Source: Bacteroidetes bacterium UBA6221 (GTDB lineage Bacteria; Bacteroidota; Bacteroidia; Chitinophagales; Chitinophagaceae). From it: a DNA stretch of 64,000 nucleotides. The translations under genes were made by a program, and so were the position numbers. This document shows, piece after piece, positions 26,929 to 36,779 of this stretch (position 1 is the stretch's first letter; each line of letters starts with the position of its first letter). The stretch spans positions 62,001-126,000 of the forward strand of contig DISB01000020.1 of assembly GCA_002421685.1 (NCBI GenBank), read 5' to 3'. The notes below the pieces were generated by a model. It made no database searches. It was not told the DNA's origin and saw only the letters and a list, made by a program, of their open reading frames with translations.

Positions 26929-29439
26929 TTAAAATAGTGTTGGCGCTTCGCTTTCATCCCCGTCTTCCTGCTCTTCCAGCGATATCTCTTTTAGCGTATT
27001 GTCGCCAATTTTGGTGCCTACAGTGCGCCATCCTGTCACGTCAATTTGCTCCTCTGCAACAAAGCTCTCTTCTGTAAGTTCAGATTTCTTTTTGCCGGTC
27101 TTTAATACAAAAACGGGTTCCGTTTTCGTGGTTACCAGTTCCAGGTAATTGCCCTCTCCTTCTTTGATAAACAGGTATTTATTTTTCAATGTCGTTGCCT
27201 CTATTCTAAAGCGTTTGGCATAAAAGTTCCCCGACTTTTTGTCCCAATAAACTGCCGTTACAATCTTTTCCGGATTGAATAGCTCGATTCCCACTACGTC
27301 CTCAGGCTCAAACCTGTTCGTCAGTTCAAAGTCAGTCAGTTCATAGGTGCCGTCTTTGTAAAAGGCGATTATCCTGTCTTCGGGCATAAAGCTACCCAGC
27401 AACATGCCGTTACCGTCTTTATTCAGCCGCCCTAATGTGTCGTCATACCATATCTTTTGCCCGGCCAGTGTCGACCTGCCTTTCTCTTTCAGCTTAACGC
27501 TACGTATGGGGTATTTGGTCAGTTGGTTGCCCTGTGCGCCGCGTCCTTTTATTTCCAGCGTCTCAAAGTAAAAGTCAAATACTTTTATCCTCGCCTTGCT
27601 GCCTGGCGACAAGGTGATGCTCACTACCTCCGCTTCGCCATTGGGGTTGGCGGTCATGTAATGTACTTTACTGTTAGGATTGCCTTTGGTCAGGTTGTAC
27701 TCTTTGTCGCGGGTAATACCTGTCACGTTGAAACGTTTGGCGTAAGACACCGCCGATTTTCCATCTACGTATATCATATTATAGGTAGTGCGGTCATCAT
27801 TCTTCTGCCAGATGTCTAAGTGTATGATGTCTTTGCCTACAAAGCTTTTTTCCGCCACCTTGGTTACCACCATCGTACCGTCTTTTTTGAAGACGATGAT
27901 ATTATCCAGGTCGGAACAATCGAAGGCAAATTCATCTTTCTTCAGGCCGGTTCCTATAAAACCTTCCTTATAGTTTACGTATAGCTTGGTATTGGCTATA
28001 GCTACGGTTGTGGCCTGTATGGTTTCAAAGGGACGTATCTCTGTATTGCGTTCGCGGCCCTTACCATATTTTTTCAGCAGGTTGTCGTAATAGGCTATGG
28101 CATAGTCGTTCAGGTGCTCGATATTATGTTTCACCTCCTCGATAGCAGATTCCACGCCTTTTATATGTTCGTCGGCCTTGAAGGAATCAAACTTCGATAT
28201 GCGCTTTATCTTTATCTCTGTAAGGCGAATGATATCGTCCTGCGTTATCTCCCTGCGGAACTTCTTTTTATACGGTCTCAACCCCGTATCAATAGCTTCC
28301 AGCACGCCTTCCCAGGTTGTTTCTTCTTCTATATCGCGGTATATACGTTTCTCTATGAATATCTTTTCCAGCGATGAATAATGCCAGTCGTTTTCCAACT
28401 CGCCCAGTTTTATCTGCAGTTCTCTCAGCAGCAGCGCTTTGGTATGTTCTACAGAGTGTTTGAGTAGCTGCGTGACGCCAACGAAATGGGGTTTATCATT
28501 GATGATGACACAGGCGTTAGGCGAAATGGAAATTTCACAGTCGGTAAAGGCGTATAACGCATCTACGGTTTGGTCTGCATCTACTCCGGGGGCCAGTTGC
28601 ACCACCAGTTCCACATCCTTCGCGGTGTTGTCTACAACACTTTTTATCTTTATTTTCCCGTTATCGTTGGCTTTCAGTATACTGTCTACCAGTTGCCCGG
28701 TAGTGATGCCATAGGGCACGTCTTTAATGACCAGTGTCTTTTTGTCTTCGGTCTCTATCTTAGCCCGTACGCGCACGCGGCCACCCCTTTCCCCGTCATT
28801 ATAGTTGCTCACGTCTATCATGCCCCCGGTCGCAAAGTCGGGGTGCAATTCAAACTTCCGGCCTTTCAGGTGTTTAATGGATGCCTCTATCAGCTCACAA
28901 AAGTTGTGCGGCAATATTTTTGTAGACAATCCCACAGCGATACCTTCCGCTCCCTGCGCCAGCAGCAGGGGAAATTTCATGGGCAGTGTTACAGGCTCAT
29001 TTTTGCGGCCGTCATAGCTCAGTTGCCATTCAGTGGTTTTAGCGTTAAAAGCTACCTCCAGCGCAAACTTAGATAATCGTCCCTCAATATAACGTGGCGC
29101 CGCCGCGCTGTCACCCGTACGTACGTCGCCCCAGTTACCCTGGGTGTCTATCAGCAGGTCTTTTTGCCCCAGGTTGATGATGGCATCGCCTATTGATGCG
29201 TCGCCATGAGGGTGGTACTGCATGGTCTGGCCTATTACGTTGGCTATCTTGTTGTAACGGCCATCGTCCATTTCTTTCATAGCGTGCAGTATGCGACGCT
29301 GCACGGGCTTCAACCCGTCGTCTACCGCAGGCACGGCACGCTCCAGTATTACATAACTCGCATAGTCCAGGAACCAGCTCTCGTACATATCGCCGAGCAG
29401 GGTTGAACTATGTTCTAAGTGGCTATCTTGTTCCGGCAT
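26929..29439 (-). CDS. parC: DNA topoisomerase IV subunit A
   Basis: An 836-residue type IIA topoisomerase subunit. The catalytic tyrosine is Tyr117 in AAPRYIEGRLS. PAVDDGLKPVQRRILHAM and YHPHGDASIGDA (the quinolone region) precede it. The C-terminal part is a beta-pinwheel with KGRGAQGNQLT in place of the strict GyrA box, which favours ParC over GyrA, and the short acidic tail is usual. The start is MPEQDSHLEH at 29439. The partner parE is not in the window. The position equal to GyrA Ser83 is Ala, as in my recollection of other Bacteroidota ParC, so it is not a sign of resistance. Confidence 0.92.
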   Translation of the reverse strand: MPEQDSHLEHSSTLLGDMYESWFLDYASYVILERAVPAVDDGLKPVQRRILHAMKEMDDGRYNKIANVIGQTMQYHPHGDASIGDAIINLGQKDLLIDTQGNWGDVRTGDSAAAPRYIEGRLSKFALEVAFNAKTTEWQLSYDGRKNEPVTLPMKFPLLLAQGAEGIAVGLSTKILPHNFCELIEASIKHLKGRKFELHPDFATGGMIDVSNYNDGERGGRVRVRAKIETEDKKTLVIKDVPYGITTGQLVDSILKANDNGKIKIKSVVDNTAKDVELVVQLAPGVDADQTVDALYAFTDCEISISPNACVIINDKPHFVGVTQLLKHSVEHTKALLLRELQIKLGELENDWHYSSLEKIFIEKRIYRDIEEETTWEGVLEAIDTGLRPYKKKFRREITQDDIIRLTEIKIKRISKFDSFKADEHIKGVESAIEEVKHNIEHLNDYAIAYYDNLLKKYGKGRERNTEIRPFETIQATTVAIANTKLYVNYKEGFIGTGLKKDEFAFDCSDLDNIIVFKKDGTMVVTKVAEKSFVGKDIIHLDIWQKNDDRTTYNMIYVDGKSAVSYAKRFNVTGITRDKEYNLTKGNPNSKVHYMTANPNGEAEVVSITLSPGSKARIKVFDFYFETLEIKGRGAQGNQLTKYPIRSVKLKEKGRSTLAGQKIWYDDTLGRLNKDGNGMLLGSFMPEDRIIAFYKDGTYELTDFELTNRFEPEDVVGIELFNPEKIVTAVYWDKKSGNFYAKRFRIEATTLKNKYLFIKEGEGNYLELVTTKTEPVFVLKTGKKKSELTEESFVAEEQIDVTGWRTVGTKIGDNTLKEISLEEQEDGDESEAPTLF

Positions 29440-29618
29440 GTATTTCCTTCAGATTACACAGCCCGCACAAAGGGGCAGGCTTCAAAAGCGGCTAAAATTA
29501 ATCAATTTATACCACGCAAGCTATCCCCGTTTTTCAGATATTTTAACTTTTGATACAGTGCGGGGAAATAAGAATAATCGGCCTTTGTTTAGTAATTTGG
29601 CCTTCAAAATCTTAAGGT

Positions 29619-30218
29619 ATGAACAAGCTATGCTCATTACTCATCACGTTAATGCTGTTGGGCGCGTATAATGCGCAGGCCCAGAAGGTGAAGCTGCTGG
29701 ATGGCAGCCTGGACGCCCTGAAGGGTGTGGAAAAACTTAATCTTGAATATGACTACAGCGATATGGGCGTAGGCAAGTTCAAGACGGAGAAGGAATATGT
29801 AGAGACCAAAAAGAAAGACTACGACAAAAAAGAACCCGGTAGGGGAGACCAGTGGGAGAGCTCCTGGCAGGCCGACAGGAAGAACCGGTTTCAGCCACAG
29901 TTCGAGGAGCTCTTCTCAAAACACAGCGGTATGACAGCCGGAGATATTCCTACGGCCAAATATACCCTCATATTCAAAACTAAATACACAGAGCCCGGTT
30001 ATAACGTATATGTAAGCCGCAAGAATGCCGAGATAGACGGCGAAGCAATTATCGTGGAAACTGCCAACCGCAATAATGTAATAGCGCGCATGTCGGTGCT
30101 CAACTGCCCCGGTCGTACCTTCGGCGGCAACGACTACGACACCGGCGAGCGCATACAGGAGGCCTACGCGGTTGCAGGTAAAGGCCTGGGCAAATTTGTA
30201 AAGGATAAGACGAAATAA
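29619..30218 (+). CDS. Secreted hypothetical protein
   Basis: A 199-residue protein with a signal peptide ending near YNAQAQ. The mature part has charged loops (VETKKKDYDKKEPGRGDQW), a central TAKYTLIFKTKYTEPGY strand pair and a C-terminal IQEAYAVAGKGLGKFVKDK helix. I do not recognise a named family, though similar secreted proteins of unknown role occur in Bacteroidota. It is transcribed alone, divergent from parC, and ends at a strong terminator. Confidence 0.75.
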   Translation: MNKLCSLLITLMLLGAYNAQAQKVKLLDGSLDALKGVEKLNLEYDYSDMGVGKFKTEKEYVETKKKDYDKKEPGRGDQWESSWQADRKNRFQPQFEELFSKHSGMTAGDIPTAKYTLIFKTKYTEPGYNVYVSRKNAEIDGEAIIVETANRNNVIARMSVLNCPGRTFGGNDYDTGERIQEAYAVAGKGLGKFVKDKTK

Positions 30219-30236
30219 GAAATATGGTAAAAATAA

Positions 30237-30260
30237 AAAAGCCCCGCAAGGGGCTTTTGG
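30237..30260 (+). terminator. Terminator after the secreted hypothetical gene
   Basis: Nine-bp stem AAAAGCCCC/GGGGCTTTT (30237-30245 with 30250-30258) with a GCAA tetraloop. Confidence 0.85.
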
Positions 30261-30411
30261 GTATATGAATATGAAGATTCGGATCTCGTAGTTTCGCGAA
30301 TGTACAGGTATGCAGCTGGCCTGGATAAAAAATCATTCAATGCCATTCAGGTCATTTTGCCTTTTTCCTGCCTGGATAGATGAATTATGAACCCTTTTAT
30401 GTGTTAGTAAT

Positions 30412-33000
30412 CTAATTTTTTTTCAATACAAAATTGATATTGCTAACACTGTTGTCGTTCCAGATTATTGAGAAGGGTGTTTCTGGCGGACTTATACTAT
30501 ATCCTAACTCCTGCAGACGTTCGCTATCGGGGCGTACTATATATTCGCCGACCTGGAGCCCCGAATAAATGAACGACCCGTTGTAATCGGTAACAGTCTG
30601 CCCGGCTAACCGGCCATCTCTGTGATAGATATTAATTTTTAATGGGATTTTATACCCGTTCATATCAACCGTGCCCGATACCTCTCCCGTTATAGCAATC
30701 GGAACTTCTACCAGTTGCATCATATTGGGAAGAACATTTAATTTGATGGATTTAATAGAAGCGTTCCAACTGATATCTTCAAAATTGTTTCTGCTGAGGT
30801 CTATATAATAATTTGCGTAAGGTTCGAGATCATATATCCTTATTAATGTATCATTGTCATCGTATATTATCCTTCCCCCGGTACTCTGAATTTTCAGGCC
30901 GTTTACTTTAGGTTCGTGCCGGTCACGTGCTTTATTGCCATTCATGTCCAGGTATGGCAGAATAGTAATTCCTCCGCGCCCTACTTTTGGGTGATTGTCG
31001 GTTTTCAGATACCTTGTCCGTGCATCGTAAGCCAGGCTGCCGCTGCCGTAATAAGTCATTGACTTCCTGTCTCCAAAATGTCTTGCCATTATGCCAATAC
31101 GTGAGAATGAAAAGTCATAACGCAACCCCAGGTTAATGCTGTAAAACCCGGTACTAAAATACCTGTCATAGGCAAGGTTCACAAAAAATGAATTAAACAT
31201 GAGGTAATCTAAGCCGGCCCTGGCAGAAATAAACTTTCTGTCATTGTAGGCATATTGCACCTGTGGCGTAAAAATAAGTTTGCCCGTTAATATTATCCCT
31301 GTTGAGAGATTACCATAGAAATATCTTGCATGGCCACCATCGCCTTGCTCTACAGACACCATATAGTTATTCAGATGAATACTTGCCTTGTTGACACTGT
31401 TAGACAAAAGCCATTCAACGGTCATGTATTCTTTTCCCGCGGGTAAAATAATCTGGTTAACGGTAACTCTTGATAATCCGTTAACCGGCCCTGAACGATA
31501 CGGAACGGCAAGCGATATTTTTCTCTCTTCCCGGTAGTTATAAATTATTGCTGTTTGCCCCTCCTTATACCGGGTATAATTCAGCTCTAATTGCATATTT
31601 GAACGTGTTCGGTAATTAAGAATGCCGCGTGTCCTTACCAGGTGCGTATACTCGCCTGAAAGTAAAAGATTGGAAGTTAACCTGACCGAAGTATTTATGA
31701 ACGGCATATATTGGCCGGATTTGACAGACGAAAGGTATTCAATTCCTCCACCAGTCGTAATGCGCGATGTCAGTCCATAGTTAAAATTCGCTTTTGAAAA
31801 AATACTCTGCTTGCCATCTTCAACCATACCGGCGCTTATAGTATATTCAAATTCTTTTTCAGGCAAGAAATTGAATGGTATATTGATATTCTGTACGCGG
31901 GCCTGTTCTTCGCCCCAATGCCCGTAAAATCGGAGTTGCACCACGGAGTTCCCATAAACAAGGGGCACATCAAAAGAAAAAAAGCCGGTGGCATCTGCCT
32001 GGGTATAATCTATCAGTACGTTGTTCACATACAGTTCCACAGTCCACCCGGGGGTAGTCATATCTGTCAGTTTATAGGTGCCAAAAGTTTTTCTCAACAG
32101 GGCAGGCGTATTCGTAATTTGTATGCCTGTTACAGGGGAATATATCGATGATGTAGCACGGGGCGAAATACGTCCTATGGATGTTTGGCGGAGCAGTTTA
32201 TGGTCATTATTCACGTATCTCCACAAATAATATTGCTGCCTGCTGTTAAGAGGCCACCTGTTGAAATAATTCAATACAACATTTGTCTCTCCTCCCGCTA
32301 TTACACCGCCGAGTCCTATCCCGGCTCTCACCTCATCCTTTCCCTGCGACATGGTGGTTGCAACAAAAGACCAGTCAATAGCACCGAGATTGAACAATGG
32401 CCGCGCCGGCTTTATTGTAGTGTCTGCTTTGATTTCCCCTTTCAGGCGACCTATATTCCGCCGCATTTGCTCATTCTTGATTTGCCTTATTGCCGGCAAC
32501 TCGACTATTGGCTCTATTGTTACAGACAGATTGCGGAATTCAAACCTGCTCTCAAGTTGAAACAGGTCGCAGAAATAATCTAAGCGCAGGTACAAATTAT
32601 CATCGGTCTTTATGAGATCACGAGGGTTTAATGTTTGCTCGATATAATGGTAACGTATCCGGTTATTCACTTTGTCGATCAGGAAAGGAGTTTTAAGTGT
32701 AATAAAATAACCTGTTACGGAGTCAAGCCCAGGCGAGGATGTATGTTGGATTTTTAAAAAATCGAGGAAGGCAGGAACAGGCAAGTATAATTCCCTCCCC
32801 CTCACAATAGCGGGCATTTCTACGCTTTGCAGGTATTTCAGGTTTACACACACCAGTGTTTCGTCATACAGCATTGTGTCCTTTTCCGACGGGAATGCCG
32901 GAAATCCGGGAAGTAAAAAACATACGAACAGGATGCATGCTCTCCAATTTCTGAAGAGACTATACTTTCCGTTGTTATATATTTTTTTGCCATTATTCAC
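30412..33000 (-). CDS. Usher-like outer-membrane protein of a putative chaperone-usher system
   Basis: An 862-residue protein, the usual length of fimbrial ushers. After a signal peptide comes an N-terminal periplasmic region (about 40-190), then a long barrel rich in alternating strands. Around residues 310-380 the segment PGWTVELYVNNVLIDY, followed by GFFSFDVPLVYGN, matches the usher plug domain. The C-terminus (from about 700) has ILPYLDMNGNKARDRHEP and carboxypeptidase-regulatory-like beta-sandwich repeats ending near residue 862, as in non-classical ushers. The start is GTG, sharing a base with the upstream stop. Neighbours are two DUF4402 subunits and a PapD-like chaperone. The family call rests on motif and context. 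Confidence 0.7.
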   Translation of the reverse strand: MNNGKKIYNNGKYSLFRNWRACILFVCFLLPGFPAFPSEKDTMLYDETLVCVNLKYLQSVEMPAIVRGRELYLPVPAFLDFLKIQHTSSPGLDSVTGYFITLKTPFLIDKVNNRIRYHYIEQTLNPRDLIKTDDNLYLRLDYFCDLFQLESRFEFRNLSVTIEPIVELPAIRQIKNEQMRRNIGRLKGEIKADTTIKPARPLFNLGAIDWSFVATTMSQGKDEVRAGIGLGGVIAGGETNVVLNYFNRWPLNSRQQYYLWRYVNNDHKLLRQTSIGRISPRATSSIYSPVTGIQITNTPALLRKTFGTYKLTDMTTPGWTVELYVNNVLIDYTQADATGFFSFDVPLVYGNSVVQLRFYGHWGEEQARVQNINIPFNFLPEKEFEYTISAGMVEDGKQSIFSKANFNYGLTSRITTGGGIEYLSSVKSGQYMPFINTSVRLTSNLLLSGEYTHLVRTRGILNYRTRSNMQLELNYTRYKEGQTAIIYNYREERKISLAVPYRSGPVNGLSRVTVNQIILPAGKEYMTVEWLLSNSVNKASIHLNNYMVSVEQGDGGHARYFYGNLSTGIILTGKLIFTPQVQYAYNDRKFISARAGLDYLMFNSFFVNLAYDRYFSTGFYSINLGLRYDFSFSRIGIMARHFGDRKSMTYYGSGSLAYDARTRYLKTDNHPKVGRGGITILPYLDMNGNKARDRHEPKVNGLKIQSTGGRIIYDDNDTLIRIYDLEPYANYYIDLSRNNFEDISWNASIKSIKLNVLPNMMQLVEVPIAITGEVSGTVDMNGYKIPLKINIYHRDGRLAGQTVTDYNGSFIYSGLQVGEYIVRPDSERLQELGYSISPPETPFSIIWNDNSVSNINFVLKKN

Positions 33001-33497
33001 TACTCCTGGATAAATGTTACCTGGAATGTACCGCTGTAATTACCGGGTGGATTAGCCAACATGTTGCCCACAGTTAATGTGCCTCCTACATATACTATCG
33101 TTCTTGCCGGCGGTATAGCTGTTGTAATAAAAGGTGATGCTGGCGATGTCCCCCCTATATTTAATGTGATGGATCCCCCGTTACTTCCTGCAAGTGTAGT
33201 TGTGCTTCCCAAAACAGAAATCAGCGTGCCTGGATTTGCATCAATTTCAAATTGCGCAGGCGAGATGACAAACCCCATATTGATGGGCACCACATCACCC
33301 GTAGTCGTTCTTATGCCATTAGGATGAACAATAACAGTACCGCCAATAACACCATGGTAAAAAGCGCCAAAACACAAACCCTGGGCGGGATTAGCATAAA
33401 CCGATATTGGCCGCGGTGGAAATTCCTGCGCGCATACCCGCGTTCTGCCCGATAGTAGCGCCCCTGTAATTATTAAAAATGCAATTAATCGTTTCAC
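33000..33497 (-). CDS. DUF4402 pilin-like subunit B
   Basis: A 165-residue secreted protein with signal peptide ending near RTRVCAQ. The pattern LCFGAFYHGVIGGTVIVHP, the RTTTGDV turn, the NMGFVISPAQFEID strand and the final LTVGN ... YSGTFQVTF strand fit DUF4402, an immunoglobulin-like subunit family. It is shorter of complexity than subunit A but shares the order of motifs. It lies four bases after the T9SS gene and runs directly into the usher gene, so it could be the subunit carried through that usher. Confidence 0.7.
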   Translation of the reverse strand: MKRLIAFLIITGALLSGRTRVCAQEFPPRPISVYANPAQGLCFGAFYHGVIGGTVIVHPNGIRTTTGDVVPINMGFVISPAQFEIDANPGTLISVLGSTTTLAGSNGGSITLNIGGTSPASPFITTAIPPARTIVYVGGTLTVGNMLANPPGNYSGTFQVTFIQE

Positions 33498-33501
33498 ACC
33501 G

Positions 33502-35208
33502 TTAGTTGATTATTGATACTTTCTTTGAATATTTATTGTCATCGGTTACCAGGGTGACGATATACATACCCATGCTCCAGCCTGCGTCAAATTCATGTGT
33601 GCCAAATCCGTCTACTTTCTCCCTCATCACTATCTGCCCGGCCATATTGGTTATAAGAATGTGTCCCTTACCGCTGGACGTCATATTGAGATGCACGTAT
33701 ATTTTGCCGTTGAATGCTGAGACACTGAAAGCATCCCTGAAAAAGGATTGCTCTGAAATATCTCCTGTACTGAATACAAGGAAGAAACGGTTTTCATGTG
33801 CACCACTTGTCAATATCACCTGGTATTCGTTATTTTTATACATATCCTGCACTGTTCCTGTCAGGATATCAACAAAATAGGGCTTCAATCCTGGCGGCAT
33901 TCGTTCGATAGCATCGGCAACGAAGTTCACCGTTCCGTCCTTTTTCATAGTCACCCCAAGAGGCACAATGTCTATTCCGGTATTTTCACCCGGCAAGGCA
34001 TAAATGGATATTTTTTTATCGCCGGTACGTGCGTATAGGTTCGGTACATCTGTATCTGTATTCATCAATTTCAGGGCATCTAAGCTTTTGTCGAAGCCAA
34101 CAGTTGCCTTATCATCAAAATACACAACTACCGGGTCGGCAGATTCACCGGACGCGGCGCTCAACCTTATTACGGCACGGGTTTCCGGAGCCGGTTTATG
34201 AAAAACCGGAATCAGGTTATTTACACGTGCGTTATTATTGATCCCAAGATTTCCGGAAACAGGGTACGTGCCGTTTGAAACATGGACAAAGAATCCCTGC
34301 ATGGCGGGTATTATGTTATTAGCCACACCGTCACTGGATATGCCGTTGATATATGAGCTGTACGTTCCCAGGTAAGGGTCTGTAATACCAGCGTCAAAGT
34401 AATAAATAGCGTCGTCAATATTCGTCCTGTCCCATCCTGCTGCGCTGTCCCAATCAATAGGCGAGGGGTAGGGGTTGCCCACAAGGTTAAAACCTTCTGT
34501 AAAGGTTTTGCCGCTGTTATAAAAGACTGCTGATATATCTCCGTTGTTTACTACTCCGGCTATCTCCACCGTTTTTTCCTGCAGGCTATTTCCAACATTG
34601 GCTGCATAACCCCGTAGCGGCAATAATAATCCCGTAGGGTCAGTATAGTCCACCCAACCCGACGAGGTGCGGGTTTCGTCATATTTGTAAAATGCAGGGA
34701 AGGCAGACTGAAGGTCAATGTCATCCGAAAACTCACCCACAGTAGCATCATTATATGGGGAGCTAAAGTACTTGTAGCCAAAACCATGCGCCAGGTACCT
34801 TTGCATGCTTACATTACCAAGTACCTCTCCTTTTCCAGTACCGTCAATAAGCGCCGTCTGCTCTGATGTTGACAACAATGTCAAATTGCCATTGGCATAT
34901 AACATGCCATCGCATATCATATATCCTTTCAGGTATTGACCGGATGCAATAGTAGTAGTACTGGCCTCTGCAATAGTAATATTATTAAATACCGTTGCAG
35001 CAGAACCGGTTACGGATTGGGTGTCGCCGGTAAATATTACGGCGCCATCATTATGTTTAAAAGTGCCATTATTGGTCCAGTTGCCATCGAGCAGGATATT
35101 CCCGCCAGTTGCAACCATACTGATGCCCTGCGGTATTATAAGCCCCTGGCTCTTTCCTTGTGCCAGGGGCAAAAAGAAAGCCAGGCCCAGCCAGAACTGT
35201 GCTTTCAT
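33502..35208 (-). CDS. Secreted T9SS-sorted protein in the chaperone-usher cluster
   Basis: A 568-residue protein with signal peptide ending near GKSQG. The first 100 residues (GNILLDGNWTNNGTF, GAVIFTGDTQSVTG) resemble the repeat-poor beta-strand leader of many Bacteroidota surface proteins; NLVGNPYPSPIDW is common in such proteins. The last 80 residues are a type A T9SS sorting domain (DAFSVSAFNGKIYVHL to KYSKKVSIIN). It lies between the chaperone and DUF4402-B genes, 34 and 4 bases away. It may be a fibre-tip or anchoring partner; that is inference. Confidence 0.8.
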   Translation of the reverse strand: MKAQFWLGLAFFLPLAQGKSQGLIIPQGISMVATGGNILLDGNWTNNGTFKHNDGAVIFTGDTQSVTGSAATVFNNITIAEASTTTIASGQYLKGYMICDGMLYANGNLTLLSTSEQTALIDGTGKGEVLGNVSMQRYLAHGFGYKYFSSPYNDATVGEFSDDIDLQSAFPAFYKYDETRTSSGWVDYTDPTGLLLPLRGYAANVGNSLQEKTVEIAGVVNNGDISAVFYNSGKTFTEGFNLVGNPYPSPIDWDSAAGWDRTNIDDAIYYFDAGITDPYLGTYSSYINGISSDGVANNIIPAMQGFFVHVSNGTYPVSGNLGINNNARVNNLIPVFHKPAPETRAVIRLSAASGESADPVVVYFDDKATVGFDKSLDALKLMNTDTDVPNLYARTGDKKISIYALPGENTGIDIVPLGVTMKKDGTVNFVADAIERMPPGLKPYFVDILTGTVQDMYKNNEYQVILTSGAHENRFFLVFSTGDISEQSFFRDAFSVSAFNGKIYVHLNMTSSGKGHILITNMAGQIVMREKVDGFGTHEFDAGWSMGMYIVTLVTDDNKYSKKVSIIN

Positions 35209-35242
35209 AATAATTCTTTGTTTGCCTGCACGGAACCCGCCC

Positions 35243-36099
35243 CTATTTCAGGTCCAGTTCCGTCTTGGCAAGTGTTATGGAATTATTATTCTGTCCGGCT
35301 GTATAGGCTATTAAAAGCTTTCCTGCACTGTAGTCCACCCCGGTGTAATCACTAAGGTCTATAGTCACAGACCTGCTTGTATTTGGAGTGTACACTGCAA
35401 TGCCCTTTACAGATTTTACCCTTGTTACCTTACCATCGGCTGCTATGTGGTCAACGGCTATATCTCCATACACGGACATATTGCCGCTGCGACTGAAAGA
35501 AAAGCTGAGTTTTCGACTGTTGTTCTCTTCGCTTAAAGCAGGATTTACCAGCTCCACCTTCGCCGCCAGGTTTCCCGACCTGACAATTACCGGAATTGTA
35601 ATACCAAATACCGGGGTGAGGCTTACTGAAATTTCAGAGGCACCGGCCACGGCATCACTTGCATTATTTTGGGGTACAGCTCTGAAGTAGAGGTGCGAAC
35701 GGTATTCGCCTTCGGCTATTTGTGCAGGTTTCATCACCTGTACTTTTACCATTTGAGCCTCATTGGGTGCGAGTGTTACTCTTTTCGGAAAAACCTGATA
35801 TGGCTACTGGCAGAATTCTCGTTCGCTTCTGTAGTAGCGATTTCTGTGAAACTTCCGTCCTCGTTCATTTTGATTTCCTGCAGCGATATAATGTATGTTG
35901 CAGTGTCATGGCCCGTATTGGCAAGGTTTAACTCCTGCACTTTGGTAGTCTTGTCCAGTACCACCCTACGGGGCGTCACCAGCAAATTCCCCTGGGCGTA
36001 CATTTCAGTCGCAGATAACGACAACGCCAGGAATAATGCTATTTGTGAAAAGCTTGTATTGAAAATGCTCTTTTTCTCCTCTATATGCATTTTTCTCAT
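35243..36099 (-). pseudogene. PapD-like pilus assembly chaperone with a one-base frameshift
   Basis: Two abutting frames together make a PapD-type periplasmic chaperone of about 285 residues. The upstream frame (35776-36099) has a signal peptide and first strands (NLLVTPRRVVLDKTTKVQELN) and runs to IRFFRKE then TAA. The other frame (35243-35752) continues with the expected PapD segment PKRVTLAPNEAQMVKV, which appears if one base is added in TTTTTCC near 35785-35792, and then runs intact to its stop. No other damage is visible, so this is either a sequencing error in a homopolymer, a recent mutation or slippage. The start may be 36099 or 36090. Subunits and usher are adjacent. Confidence 0.75.
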
Positions 36100-36128
36100 A
36101 TCTATATGTATTTAAAATGTAATTGTTA

Positions 36129-36638
36129 TTAGTTGTAGTTGACCGTGACGTTGAAAGGCGTAGCAGACACATAAGTACCGGCCGGCTGCGCTGCTGACAC
36201 GTTGAGGGTTGCGCCCACTGTTACTGTTTGAGACCCTTCAGTCAGTGTGCCGGTGCCGGAAGGCGTGCTGGTAAACGTATTAACAGTCATTGTATTAGCG
36301 CCGCTGGTTATTGTCACATCCGCTGTTGGCAATGTAATAGAATAGGTATAGTCTGCTTCGCCGGTTACTGTAAAAGACGCGGCTGAGACGGTACCCGTTG
36401 TAGCAGGAATGGTTGTTCCCCCGGTTACGGAGCGCACGCCTGCCGGTGTAAGCACAACAGTTCCCGATGCGGTAGACTGTGCTGCGACATTTCCGAAATT
36501 CATATCAGTTGTCTTTGAAATACTGATAGGTGTAATAATAGTGGCCGTCGCTGTAGCCGTCGCTGTCTCCTGGGCAAACGCACCTGCAGAAACCGACACT
36601 AACCCGGCAATCGCCAAAAATCTGGTCATTTTTTTCAT
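36129..36638 (-). CDS. DUF4402 pilin-like subunit A
   Basis: A 169-residue secreted protein. The signal peptide MKKMTRFLAIAGLVSVSAGAFAQ is followed by ATATATATIITPISISK, then MNFGNVAAQSTASGTVVLTPAG, RSVTGG, ASFTVTGEADYTYSITLP and the last strand VNVTVNY-like end, the DUF4402 order. The start at 36638 is chosen because it gives a normal signal peptide; the frame extends upstream without one. It is the first gene of the minus-strand cluster, and a candidate promoter with a repeat lies just upstream. It is the best candidate for the major subunit. Confidence 0.8.
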   Translation of the reverse strand: MKKMTRFLAIAGLVSVSAGAFAQETATATATATIITPISISKTTDMNFGNVAAQSTASGTVVLTPAGVRSVTGGTTIPATTGTVSAASFTVTGEADYTYSITLPTADVTITSGANTMTVNTFTSTPSGTGTLTEGSQTVTVGATLNVSAAQPAGTYVSATPFNVTVNYN

Positions 36639-36671
36639 AAAAAATTGTTTTGTGAATAAATATTTATGCAG

Positions 36672-36754
36672 CAAAAATATATCCGGTACTGCCGCTTCAT
36701 TATGATAAATATCATATTCAATAATGACTTTGATTATCCGGTACAGTCGCTCAT
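36672..36754. promoter_or_regulatory. Divergent regulatory region with direct repeats and a palindrome
   Basis: A -7 element TATTTTTG (minus strand, 36672-36679) lies before the DUF4402-A gene. Directly behind it is TATCCGGTACTGCCGCTTCAT (36680-36700), in the -33 spacer position, repeated as TATCCGGTACAGTCGCTCAT at 36735-36754. Between the two is a palindrome TATGAT-AAAT-ATCATA (36701-36716). The layout suits an operator for a regulator controlling both directions. Confidence 0.5.
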
Positions 36755-36779
36755 AAACCGACTTTTGACATGAAATAAA

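Noticed and set aside
29185..29215. Ala at the GyrA Ser83 position of ParC as a quinolone resistance mutation
   Set aside because: The HPHGDASIGDA version is, by my recollection, the normal Bacteroidota ParC form.
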